From IMG/VR virus record IMGVR_UViG_3300028025_000986, positions 1 to 28,644 of that record: a DNA stretch of 28,644 nt; one strand, given 5' to 3'. This DNA comes from a virus. The number at the start of each line of letters is the position of its first letter. Positions within the stretch are counted from its first letter, which is position 1. The position numbers and the translations under genes are program-made. The notes beneath the pieces are model-generated. The model saw nothing but the letters and a program-made list of their open reading frames with translations, did no database searches and was not told where the DNA came from. Shown here in pieces: positions 6,068 through 14,076 of the stretch.

Positions 6068-8837
6068 TTTCTACTGCTTCCAATCTAGATTTTAGATCAG
6101 ACACCTCTGCTTTGAGGTCTCTAATTATAGGTATAAGGAATTGTGGCAAGTCTATCATATTTTGTAGATTTGTTGGCCTTCCCTGCATATCTCTTTCAAC
6201 AAAATAGGATAATCCTGCTTCTTCTAAATCTTCTGCAATTAATCCTATTGAGTGCATCCCTCCCATTTCTGGAGAAAGACCTTCTACGTTATGCTTATAT
6301 GTCCATGTTGCTGGAGAAACATTTAAAATTCTTTCATAAAAAGTTTTTGGCAGGTAGGTTATATTTTCTTTAAACCTTCTAGATGATGACTCTGCAATGA
6401 GTCCATATCCAGTTGAGGTGCTGTATCTTAATTGATAAGCTCTCAATGCAATAGCAACCTCCATTGCATAAGATTTTCTAGTTGTATCAATAGATGCTCT
6501 AAAAACATCGTCTGCTGTGTTTACTATAAATCTAGCATTCGTTGTATCATAGTCGTTACCGATCTGAAGACCGTAGGTGCTAGAAGAAATCCATCCTAAT
6601 AAAACCTTAGATCCAAATATAATTCTTGGCCTTACTGATGTTATTGTTTTTGCAGTAAGATCTCCGTATGTAGACCCAATGTCAAATCCACCAATGTTAC
6701 CTGATTCAGCATAAATATCTCCTCTTACGGAAATAGTTCCAGTACTGCTAATATTTATTTTTTGGGTTCCTCCGCTATACCCACGAATTCCATTACCATC
6801 TACGGCAAATCCGTTTGTTGTATTGCCTCCAGTTATGTTCAGCCTTGCGACATCGATTGTTCCCGTAGTGACACGATCACCATCTATGACGGTAGTGTTA
6901 TATGCAAGTACTGTATTAATATCTCCCGCTGCCATTTTTAAATCTGCTGTATCTTGTGCGGCAACCGCTTTACCATCGGCTACCGATGCTGCATTTCCTG
7001 CTGCAACTGCTTTGTCATAGGCTGAATCAGCTCGGCTTTGTGCTGTACTGGCAGCATTGCTTGCTGCTGTTGCTGTATTAGAAGCTGCTGTTGCAGTATT
7101 AGAAGCTGCTGTTGCAGTAGAGCTTGCGGAATTTGCTGTAGATGATGCAAGAACAATTGAATCATATGTAGTTCCGCTGCTTATAACAAGCTGACCTGAT
7201 ATCTGTGCTCCAGAAGCATATAGCTTTCCTTCTTTTGTTACTGCAAAATGATTGTTTGCTGCAGTTGCAGCATCTTGAGATCCGACCCATAATCTGTATG
7301 TCGGATGAGACGCATCAAGCTTTACAATAGAGTTAAGTGTTCCTGTTGTATCTCCTAAAGTTATAACTCCAGTGTTTTCAATTTTGGTATTAGATGATGA
7401 GAACCCTGTTGTTGCTAGTGTCCAGCCTCCAACCGTTCCAGACCTTGCGTCTATCTGGCCTGTTGATTGCTGTAAAGAGAATGTTAATCCTGTTGTATTA
7501 TCGATGCTAGTAGAATTATATGCAAAGATGCCTTCGCTACTTAGTCTTACTCTTGCTCCTGATGTAGGGTTGGCTCCAGCATATAGAGTTCCACTTGTTG
7601 TTCCGCCCGTTGGAATAGCTAGCTGGACGTTACCAGTGAACTTACCACCTGTAGCATTAATATTACCTGTAAGATATAAGTTTGTTCCATTCCAGTACAT
7701 AAATTCAGTTGGATTTCCAACTCTAAATTGTCCCGTTGTAAGCCAGAAGTTATTGCCTACGTTAGTAGTTGACTTATTTAATATAATTCCATGATAAGTA
7801 CCAGCAGTTAATGTTGGGCTTACAAGTGGATCTGTATTTAAATTAATGCTTTGAGATATACCTGTTCCTATTTTAAACAGGTCTTGTGAGGCTCCACCGA
7901 TTGCTATGAATGACTTAAGTCTCGCTAATGCACCTGCTGCGGTTCCGTCTGCATCGGAAGCAATAAATGTTCCACTTGCAGCGCCAGTCCAATTTACAAC
8001 ATCATATGGTGTTGTTGATGCAACTTGATAGTAATATGTTGTATTAGGAATTAATCCTGTTGCAGTAAAAGAAGTTGTTGATCTTCCACTTACCGATGCG
8101 TATTCCCACAGTGGGGTAGTTACTGTTGAAGGGTTATCTGTTGACCATCGTAGCGCATATCCTGCAGTTTTTGTATCTGAAGATTGTGTCCAATTAATAG
8201 TTGAGACAAGACTAAATCCGCTTAAGTCTTTCGGATCAATTGATGCGCTTGCACTTGGATTTGTTGGATTTGCAACAGTATATGTCGTGTCAACATCTGC
8301 GCTAAATGGAGTGACTGGTCCAGCAGTTGCTTCTGATATATTTAAATCATCCCACTTATCTCTAGACCTAACTTTTACCCAACGTGGGGTAAATGCTGTG
8401 GCTCCAGTAGTAAGGATTGAAACGTTTGTAGATGTTCCAACGTAGACTATGCTTTGAGAAGCAAAGTCACTTGTAAAACTTTCAAATATAACTACATCTT
8501 CTTGTACGCTTGTCGGGTCAAGTGTAAACTTAACTCCATAGGATTGAGATCCAGCTGTGAGGGTTAAACCTTGAACCGCCTTAGTTAAATTAGGAATAGC
8601 AAAGGTTTCTGTCCAAATTGGAGAAGAGTCGCTTAGCTTTTTTTCTTTTGTATCTGCATTTTCGTGCTCATACTTAAACCAAAACTTATACCTCTTGTTT
8701 TTAATAAGAGGCAAAACTACTTTTACTGTGTAGGATGACTTAGATACAGAAGCAGCTGATGCGGCTGCCGCCGTATTTGTTTTTTCTAAATCTGCTGGAA
8801 GGCTCCCACCTACTTCATCCCCATAGTATCTGACCAT
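6060..8837 (-). CDS. Tail fibre / spike with S74 intramolecular chaperone
   Basis: This 925-residue protein looks like a trimeric tail fibre. Residues about 190-285 form a fibronectin type III-like domain (GYALRWSTDN, then LIPNTTYYYQVASTT). A long beta-rich middle part follows, and at about 565-620 is an Ala/Thr/Ser heptad-like repeat region likely to form a coiled-coil stalk. A GNIGGFDIG-type beta-helical segment lies near 700-715. The last 108 residues match the peptidase S74/endosialidase intramolecular chaperone: SSRRFKENI with the expected Ser818/Lys823 cleavage dyad, then GLIAEDLEEAG and a final coiled coil. The chaperone normally assists trimer folding and cuts itself off. The N-terminus probably anchors to the tail tip. 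It follows the 318-residue protein with no gap (ATG at 8837, next to the stop at 8838). Confidence 0.9.
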   Translation of the reverse strand: MVRYYGDEVGGSLPADLEKTNTAAAASAASVSKSSYTVKVVLPLIKNKRYKFWFKYEHENADTKEKKLSDSSPIWTETFAIPNLTKAVQGLTLTAGSQSYGVKFTLDPTSVQEDVVIFESFTSDFASQSIVYVGTSTNVSILTTGATAFTPRWVKVRSRDKWDDLNISEATAGPVTPFSADVDTTYTVANPTNPSASASIDPKDLSGFSLVSTINWTQSSDTKTAGYALRWSTDNPSTVTTPLWEYASVSGRSTTSFTATGLIPNTTYYYQVASTTPYDVVNWTGAASGTFIASDADGTAAGALARLKSFIAIGGASQDLFKIGTGISQSINLNTDPLVSPTLTAGTYHGIILNKSTTNVGNNFWLTTGQFRVGNPTEFMYWNGTNLYLTGNINATGGKFTGNVQLAIPTGGTTSGTLYAGANPTSGARVRLSSEGIFAYNSTSIDNTTGLTFSLQQSTGQIDARSGTVGGWTLATTGFSSSNTKIENTGVITLGDTTGTLNSIVKLDASHPTYRLWVGSQDAATAANNHFAVTKEGKLYASGAQISGQLVISSGTTYDSIVLASSTANSASSTATAASNTATAASNTATAASNAASTAQSRADSAYDKAVAAGNAASVADGKAVAAQDTADLKMAAGDINTVLAYNTTVIDGDRVTTGTIDVARLNITGGNTTNGFAVDGNGIRGYSGGTQKINISSTGTISVRGDIYAESGNIGGFDIGSTYGDLTAKTITSVRPRIIFGSKVLLGWISSSTYGLQIGNDYDTTNARFIVNTADDVFRASIDTTRKSYAMEVAIALRAYQLRYSTSTGYGLIAESSSRRFKENITYLPKTFYERILNVSPATWTYKHNVEGLSPEMGGMHSIGLIAEDLEEAGLSYFVERDMQGRPTNLQNMIDLPQFLIPIIRDLKAEVSDLKSRLEAVENV
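7056..7139 (-). repeat. 21-bp tandem repeat coding for Ala/Thr heptads
   Basis: The middle two units (7077-7097 and 7098-7118) are identical 21-mers, flanked by degenerate copies on both sides (7056-7076 and about 7119-7139). Each unit encodes a TATAASN-type heptad. The 21-base period equals seven codons, so copy number changes keep the frame and would lengthen or shorten a coiled-coil fibre stalk. Confidence 0.85.
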
Positions 8838-9794
8838 TTAAAAATTTATTCCTAGTCTGTACTCAATAACCATTTGCTTCCCTAAAGACTTAGTTATTGG
8901 TGTTGTTAGAACTGATCTGCTTATCATTCCGTAGTCAGTTCTAAATGAATCCTCGTCATTGATTCTTAGTCCGTCAAATAATGCAGTAGTTGCTCCTGAA
9001 GATTTTGCTTTTACTCCAACTGATATTTTAACAATAGCTGTTTGATCTGGTGTTCCAAGTCCGAAGCCACTACTGTATAAGTTATTAAGCGTTAGAGAAT
9101 TAATCTTATATCCAATTGATGCGCTACCTGTAAATCTAATCTCATAGTAATTGTTATTAGAATCGTATGTTCTTACAAATACATAGTCTAAATTTGTATC
9201 GCTCTGATAGTAAGCAAGAGTAAGGCTATCTAATGCGCTATACCCTGATATATCTAGGTTAAAGTTATAAAAGTATTCTTTTGACTGTGAAGCACTTGCG
9301 CTAATTGGAAGATAAGATGTTCCAATTTTAGGAAATGGTGTTGTAACTGATGTAGGAGATACTCCTAATGAATCCTGCCAACTTTGATTGTCTTCAAATG
9401 TAGATATAGAGTTACTTGCATAATCAGTGCTTCCTAGAGATACGCTTGGGAAAAGGCCTACCTCGTTAATTATTCCTGCAACGTCCACTGGCAATGTTGT
9501 TTTATAAACAACTCCATATGTGCTCAGTCCTGTTAAGGAGCTTGTTTGTATATCGATGCTATTCATTGAAACTGGTGATTTATAAAACTCAAATCCTAGT
9601 TGGGTATCATTATCTGTTGCAGCAGTTGAACCTACTCCTAATGCAATGTCCTTTAGATTAGTGTTAGACTGTCCAGCCAAGTACTGGGTTAAATATCTCT
9701 TGCCAAACTTGGTTATTAAATTCTTGCTGCGATAAATCTCTTTATCATTATCGTAAAATACGTACTCTCCAAAAACATCTAAATTATTGTCCAT
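8838..9794 (-). CDS. Tail fibre / baseplate wedge-type protein
   Basis: The 318-residue protein has an N-terminal domain of a kind often found in phage tail-tip proteins: KFGKRYLTQYLAG, then DIALGVGSTAATDNDTQLGF at about 45-64, and a segment ending AGIINEVGLF at about 104-113. The region from about 150 to 270 is beta-rich with Tyr/Asn runs (YDSNNNYYEIRF), suggesting a jelly-roll, possibly carbohydrate-binding. It starts with ATG at 9794, 11 bases inside the acidic-repeat gene, and ends one base before the S74 fibre ATG. It probably links the tip to the fibre. The family is inferred from general pattern, not from a precise match. Confidence 0.78.
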   Translation of the reverse strand: MDNNLDVFGEYVFYDNDKEIYRSKNLITKFGKRYLTQYLAGQSNTNLKDIALGVGSTAATDNDTQLGFEFYKSPVSMNSIDIQTSSLTGLSTYGVVYKTTLPVDVAGIINEVGLFPSVSLGSTDYASNSISTFEDNQSWQDSLGVSPTSVTTPFPKIGTSYLPISASASQSKEYFYNFNLDISGYSALDSLTLAYYQSDTNLDYVFVRTYDSNNNYYEIRFTGSASIGYKINSLTLNNLYSSGFGLGTPDQTAIVKISVGVKAKSSGATTALFDGLRINDEDSFRTDYGMISRSVLTTPITKSLGKQMVIEYRLGINF

Positions 9795-10146
9795 ATCCGT
9801 ATGCCCCTATCACTGTGTCTCCGCCACTATTTTTAACATTAAAAACAAATTCAACATACTGATTTTTATTTTTATCAGTTACCATTGTCTTGCTAACTAA
9901 ACTAATATCTGACAAAGATGGAGATGCCAAGAAAACTGTCTCATCTCCTGGATCGTCGTCATCTGGATCTTCATCTCCTGGATCGTCTCCTGGGTCAATT
10001 CCTGAATCAAATATAACATTAAGAGTCCCTGGTTCAACTATAACGTAATAGTCTGGCTTTAATATTTTAATTAAAGGGTCACCAGGAAATAGCAGCAGCT
10101 TTTTTTCTTTTGCTGTAGCCGAGGCTGGTTTTTGCATATTACTCAT
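9784..10146 (-). CDS. Small acidic protein with Pro-Gly-Asp repeats
   Basis: The 120-residue protein has a basic N-terminus, then an extremely acidic linker at residues 51-69 made of DPGD/DPDD-type repeats, then a beta-rich C-terminal domain (ISLVSKTMVTDKNKNQYVEF). The linker should be flexible and may bind calcium, which is inference. It lies between the hub and the fibre or baseplate gene, overlapping the latter by 11 bases, so it is likely a minor virion component. ATG at 10146 has only a weak ribosome binding site. The C-terminal domain could be Ig-like, but I cannot assign it to a named family. Confidence 0.7.
   Translation of the reverse strand: MSNMQKPASATAKEKKLLLFPGDPLIKILKPDYYVIVEPGTLNVIFDSGIDPGDDPGDEDPDDDDPGDETVFLASPSLSDISLVSKTMVTDKNKNQYVEFVFNVKNSGGDTVIGAYGYGQ
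9941..9987 (-). repeat. Direct repeat in the acidic linker
   Basis: The 17-base sequence TCATCTCCTGGATCGTC occurs at 9941-9957 and again at 9971-9987 (30-base period) on the plus strand, encoding the repeated DPGDE part of the small acidic protein. A related partial copy continues to about 10000. Confidence 0.85.
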
Positions 10147-10166
10147 ATTTACATTCTACCATTTCC

Positions 10167-13100
10167 TTATGTATGAATCGACCTACACGCCAAAGAGGTT
10201 GTTGGAGGTGAGTCCTTATCGTATGTGCTATCTATTGATAGAATAATGAATTTACTAGCAGAGTTCCCCGCTGGAATGCTAGAATCTTCAGAAGAATATA
10301 TATCATTATTTGGATAAGATATCTCAACGACATCTCCAATTTGAATAATTGGATTTAAGAAAGTCTCTAGAGATATGACCTTTTGCTGCTTAGACCATTG
10401 GGTTGACATCCAAGACGCTAGGTCTTTTGCTTCCGTCTCTCTTTGAATCCACGTGGAGTCAAATCCGACAATCTCTACTTTCTGGGCATCTGTAAGTGTT
10501 GGGTCCATGTATTCAAATGAATCTGAAGGAACAATGGAGTTGCCAATAACAACAAACTGTTTTTCTTGATCATTTGCTAATGCCGTAAAGGCTCCTGTAT
10601 TATTTAAAACATATACGTCCATGGAGAATAAATCAAGCGATGCTCCTACAACTGTTACGTCATTATTATTAACAAGGCTTGGATACAAGGGAAACCCTGG
10701 AGTTGTAAATCTAGACTGAATTCTTCTAAGCTCTCTTGCAACTGGACCAAACTCTCTTAGCCAAGTAGTGTCTGTCTGCTTGGACTTTTGATTAAATATA
10801 AAATCTCCGAATGTTTTTGTTATAGGGAAGCCTCCTGCTAAGAATCCTTTGTAAGGGTCAAAAGAACTATCTGCAGTAAATTCCTCAATTGTCAATGGAG
10901 CAGCATATATGTAGTCAAAGGCTGAAACTCCTTGAAGAGACATAAGCCCTATCTTTTGAGTTATAGTAAAAGGATTTTGATCGACAACTACAAAAGATTT
11001 ATTATTAATAGATATTCTAAGTGTCAAAACTTTGCCTGGTGTCGGTTGTCCTGCAGCAACAGTAGGAGTTGAATAGTTAGCACGAATATCTACTCGATAC
11101 ATTCTTCCGCCATTTATGTTTGTAATAATAGAACCGTCATCTTCTTTTTGCTGATCTGTCATCTTGACTGGCTTTCCATCTACAATTTTATAGAAATTAA
11201 TATCTCTGTATGATTTATCTGCGTTACTATTTTGTGATGTAGCAATAGACAAAAAGTATCCGCTTGTATTATTTGCGTTTAATGAGAATGCCAGACCCGA
11301 TATGGTTCTTTGTTCCCCAGTGGCACGGCTATCGCTTGGCTTCTTCAACAAAGGGAAATACATATTTGTACCAATAACAAAATTCTCTGCGGCAGATCCG
11401 TCTGTCTTAGCGTATTTTGAAGAAGTAGTTTTTTCTGTTACAAGGCTATATTTTGTATTTTGAATATATTCAGTCAGGGTTGCATCTAGCGCATTTTGTT
11501 TTGACTCAACTACTGGAGCAAATACTGTCATCATTGATCTAGGAACCGAGTAGAACAAATCATTATTCTTGCCCACTCCTATGCCATCTGCGTCTTTAAT
11601 TGAAACTTCTTTTAGAGTAAATACAGAGTTATCTAGAGTATACGCTCCTGCTCCTCCAGCTGTAGAATCCCACTTTCGGCCTTCCCACTCTGCCTGCAAA
11701 GATACTATGTCAGCACTGTGGGTTAAAGATGTAAGATCATCGCTTTTAACAACATCAAAGGCATTTCTTTTTTTAATTCTATATTGACCCGTTGGTTTAA
11801 AGGTATTAGGTTTTGCAAGTGCTTGACTTGACTGTATATCCGAATCAGATGTTATCCATTTTTCAACAGTAGGCTGACCAGCTATTGCTGGCAAAGGCTC
11901 ATAAGTATACTGAATAGCATCGTATTCAATTATTTCTTTCCCTAAAACTAAATACCCAGTGTAAGAATAAAGAGTTGCAGCAGCTGAAGTTATCTGAACA
12001 GGAGATAGCTTAATTACTCCAAGACTTGCACCTGGTGTTGTTGGCGGTGGACCTAAGTCTTCAATAAGCGCTGCGGCGCCTAGTTGAACTACTGGAGATG
12101 TATATACCTTATCTCCATCTCCATCATAGTTGGATGTAGTTTGTGGGCTGTAAAGAACTTTGATCGCCTTTACGCTTGGGATATTTTCAATTGCAATTGA
12201 TGCTATATTTGCAAGCTTGCCGTCTGAGGTATTGTTATATCTAAAAGATGCTACTGGGGTTTTCGTGTTATCAAAAATATACCCTCTAGGGTAGAACTGT
12301 AAGATATCATTATTATCAAATACCGCAATCATTTGCGTATCTTTACACAAGTCCTGAACGTGTTGCCAGACTGTCTTTTGTGGATCAGTATACCAATAAA
12401 ACGGAGTTACAATTGAATTATCATTTGTAGCTAAATTAAACTTATAGTTTGTAAATCCAACTGAGTCTAACAGTCTTCTAATAATTGCAACTGATGACAT
12501 ATCTTTTGTTACAATATCAGGCGGCTTAATGTATTGAAGATCCCTAGCGCCATCTAGTGCATTTATTGAAATATCTCCGAACTCGTCTACGTCATAGGAG
12601 TCCATGTAAAAAACTCCAAGATTTATTTTTTCTGATTCGACTATGGTAAATGGTCTAATCATTACATTCTTATACATATTAATCTTTGCTTTATTAAATG
12701 GAATATCTCTATCGTGGTAAGCATATGACCTATCATATGAATTTAAATTCATTCTTAATGAATTTGCTGTAACATCACCTACTGGGACTAGGCCATCTAT
12801 TTGATCTGATGAGTTTTGGGATATATTAAATGACTCAAGTGAGCTTGTAACATCTGTTACTAGTCTAGCTGATAATTCGATTATTCCTAGGTACCCGCCT
12901 GATGTATCAATTGAGTTAATCTGTAGTTTTAGTCCGCTTAGATTTATTCCTTCAGATACTGTAGCAGGCTCTGTTTCTGACCAAGACGTTCCGTTATAAT
13001 ATAAATTTACTACTCCAGAATCTGGGCAAGTTGTTCCAGTATAAATTGCGGCTGACTCTGCTCCTGCCAAGTTGACTAACTTAATAGTCCATGATGTTGG

Positions 13101-13607
13101 CTTAGAGTGTGATGTTTCAAATTTAACAACAATCTTATTTGCAGCAGCAGTCTTTGCTGCTGGATATGACACAGATAGAATACAGTTGGACAAAAGCATA
13201 CCTGCTGCTTTAGGAGTTACCCAATATTTATAAGCTGTTTTTGTGCTAGAAAAATAAAGTCTTTTGCTAAATTCTTTTGCGGAGGCATATGTGGCTGCGC
13301 TTCCAACACCTGTAGTGGAAAGTGTTGAGGATACACTTGGGTCTCCTGAAATCATATACTGGATCCCAGCCTTTTTTGGGCGTCTTGGATCAATAATACT
13401 TGTTATTGGAAATAGTTTTTCAAATGGTCTGTATGTATACGTTCCGTCTTTCGAGGTCAGGGTTGCCGTTATAACGCCTTCTGGGGCTGTTACAGACGCT
13501 CCCAGGATCAAGTCGTTCATATTATACTCAAGGTGGCATCCATTGACTACAGAGACGCTTACGGATTTATTTAATGCATTTTTGACGGTATCTGATACAG
13601 ATATCAT
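10167..13607 (-). CDS. Large minor tail protein / tail hub with lectin-like insert
   Basis: The 1146-residue protein lies in the position of the tail-tip hub, two genes after the tape measure. The N-terminal part (to about 110) is beta-rich. A region at about 330-450 has LGVFYMDSYDVDEFGD, then DGARDLQYIKPPDIV and WQHVQDLCKDTQM, as seen in baseplate-hub-like phage proteins. Residues about 770-905 look like a concanavalin/laminin-G-type jelly-roll (GRMYRVDIRANYS, then LTLRISINNKSF, then QKIGLMSLQGVSAFDYIYAA), a plausible sugar-binding module. The C-terminal part resumes the hub scaffold. It would cap the tail tube and start tail assembly around the tape measure C-terminus, and may bind cell-surface glycan. 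ATG at 13607 follows one base after the stop of the previous gene, with GAGGT overlapping that stop. Confidence 0.82.
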   Translation of the reverse strand: MISVSDTVKNALNKSVSVSVVNGCHLEYNMNDLILGASVTAPEGVITATLTSKDGTYTYRPFEKLFPITSIIDPRRPKKAGIQYMISGDPSVSSTLSTTGVGSAATYASAKEFSKRLYFSSTKTAYKYWVTPKAAGMLLSNCILSVSYPAAKTAAANKIVVKFETSHSKPTSWTIKLVNLAGAESAAIYTGTTCPDSGVVNLYYNGTSWSETEPATVSEGINLSGLKLQINSIDTSGGYLGIIELSARLVTDVTSSLESFNISQNSSDQIDGLVPVGDVTANSLRMNLNSYDRSYAYHDRDIPFNKAKINMYKNVMIRPFTIVESEKINLGVFYMDSYDVDEFGDISINALDGARDLQYIKPPDIVTKDMSSVAIIRRLLDSVGFTNYKFNLATNDNSIVTPFYWYTDPQKTVWQHVQDLCKDTQMIAVFDNNDILQFYPRGYIFDNTKTPVASFRYNNTSDGKLANIASIAIENIPSVKAIKVLYSPQTTSNYDGDGDKVYTSPVVQLGAAALIEDLGPPPTTPGASLGVIKLSPVQITSAAATLYSYTGYLVLGKEIIEYDAIQYTYEPLPAIAGQPTVEKWITSDSDIQSSQALAKPNTFKPTGQYRIKKRNAFDVVKSDDLTSLTHSADIVSLQAEWEGRKWDSTAGGAGAYTLDNSVFTLKEVSIKDADGIGVGKNNDLFYSVPRSMMTVFAPVVESKQNALDATLTEYIQNTKYSLVTEKTTSSKYAKTDGSAAENFVIGTNMYFPLLKKPSDSRATGEQRTISGLAFSLNANNTSGYFLSIATSQNSNADKSYRDINFYKIVDGKPVKMTDQQKEDDGSIITNINGGRMYRVDIRANYSTPTVAAGQPTPGKVLTLRISINNKSFVVVDQNPFTITQKIGLMSLQGVSAFDYIYAAPLTIEEFTADSSFDPYKGFLAGGFPITKTFGDFIFNQKSKQTDTTWLREFGPVARELRRIQSRFTTPGFPLYPSLVNNNDVTVVGASLDLFSMDVYVLNNTGAFTALANDQEKQFVVIGNSIVPSDSFEYMDPTLTDAQKVEIVGFDSTWIQRETEAKDLASWMSTQWSKQQKVISLETFLNPIIQIGDVVEISYPNNDIYSSEDSSIPAGNSASKFIILSIDSTYDKDSPPTTSLACRSIHT

Positions 13608-13608
13608 T

Positions 13609-14076
13609 TTATACCTCTTCTAGAGAAAGAGATACGTCCCAAAACTCTTGTGGGACAGAAGCCATGGTAGATCTAACATTTCTTTTAGATATAGAGAATG
13701 TGCATGATGTAAATGATGCTAGAACAATTTCGTCTCTTGCTGAAACGGCATTATAGGATATCTTAACCTTAAAAGTTCCCTTACCCTTATTCAAATAGAA
13801 TGCTCTTATATCTTCCGCACCCATTCCGCCATCTACGGTTAATGTGCTATATGTGGGAATATCACTCCATGATGCGGATATAGTTTTCTTATCGGCAATC
13901 CATATTTTTCTCAAAGAGCCATTTGACATTCTTTGAGTCTTTTCAATTCTTTCTACATCCAAAGAAACTGCAGCCCTATTGTGCTCAGAGACCTTAGTCC
14001 ATGTAGGGGTGGTGGCGTCGGTACCTGTGTCAAAATAAAGTAATGATCCTACTGGAAGTGTTATTGGATAGCTCAT
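13609..14076 (-). CDS. Distal-tail-like minor tail protein
   Basis: This 155-residue beta-rich protein is encoded directly after the tape measure gene, with an ATGA overlap (14073-14076). It has the segments YFDTGTDATTPTWTKVSEH (about 14-32) and GTFKVKISYNAVSARDEI (about 99-116), and ends in a VSLSLEEV strand. Its size and form are like tail-tube-fold proteins, so it may form the distal ring between tube and hub, as Dit proteins do. That role is inferred from position and fold style. It has no visible enzymatic motif. Confidence 0.75.
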   Translation of the reverse strand: MSYPITLPVGSLLYFDTGTDATTPTWTKVSEHNRAAVSLDVERIEKTQRMSNGSLRKIWIADKKTISASWSDIPTYSTLTVDGGMGAEDIRAFYLNKGKGTFKVKISYNAVSARDEIVLASFTSCTFSISKRNVRSTMASVPQEFWDVSLSLEEV

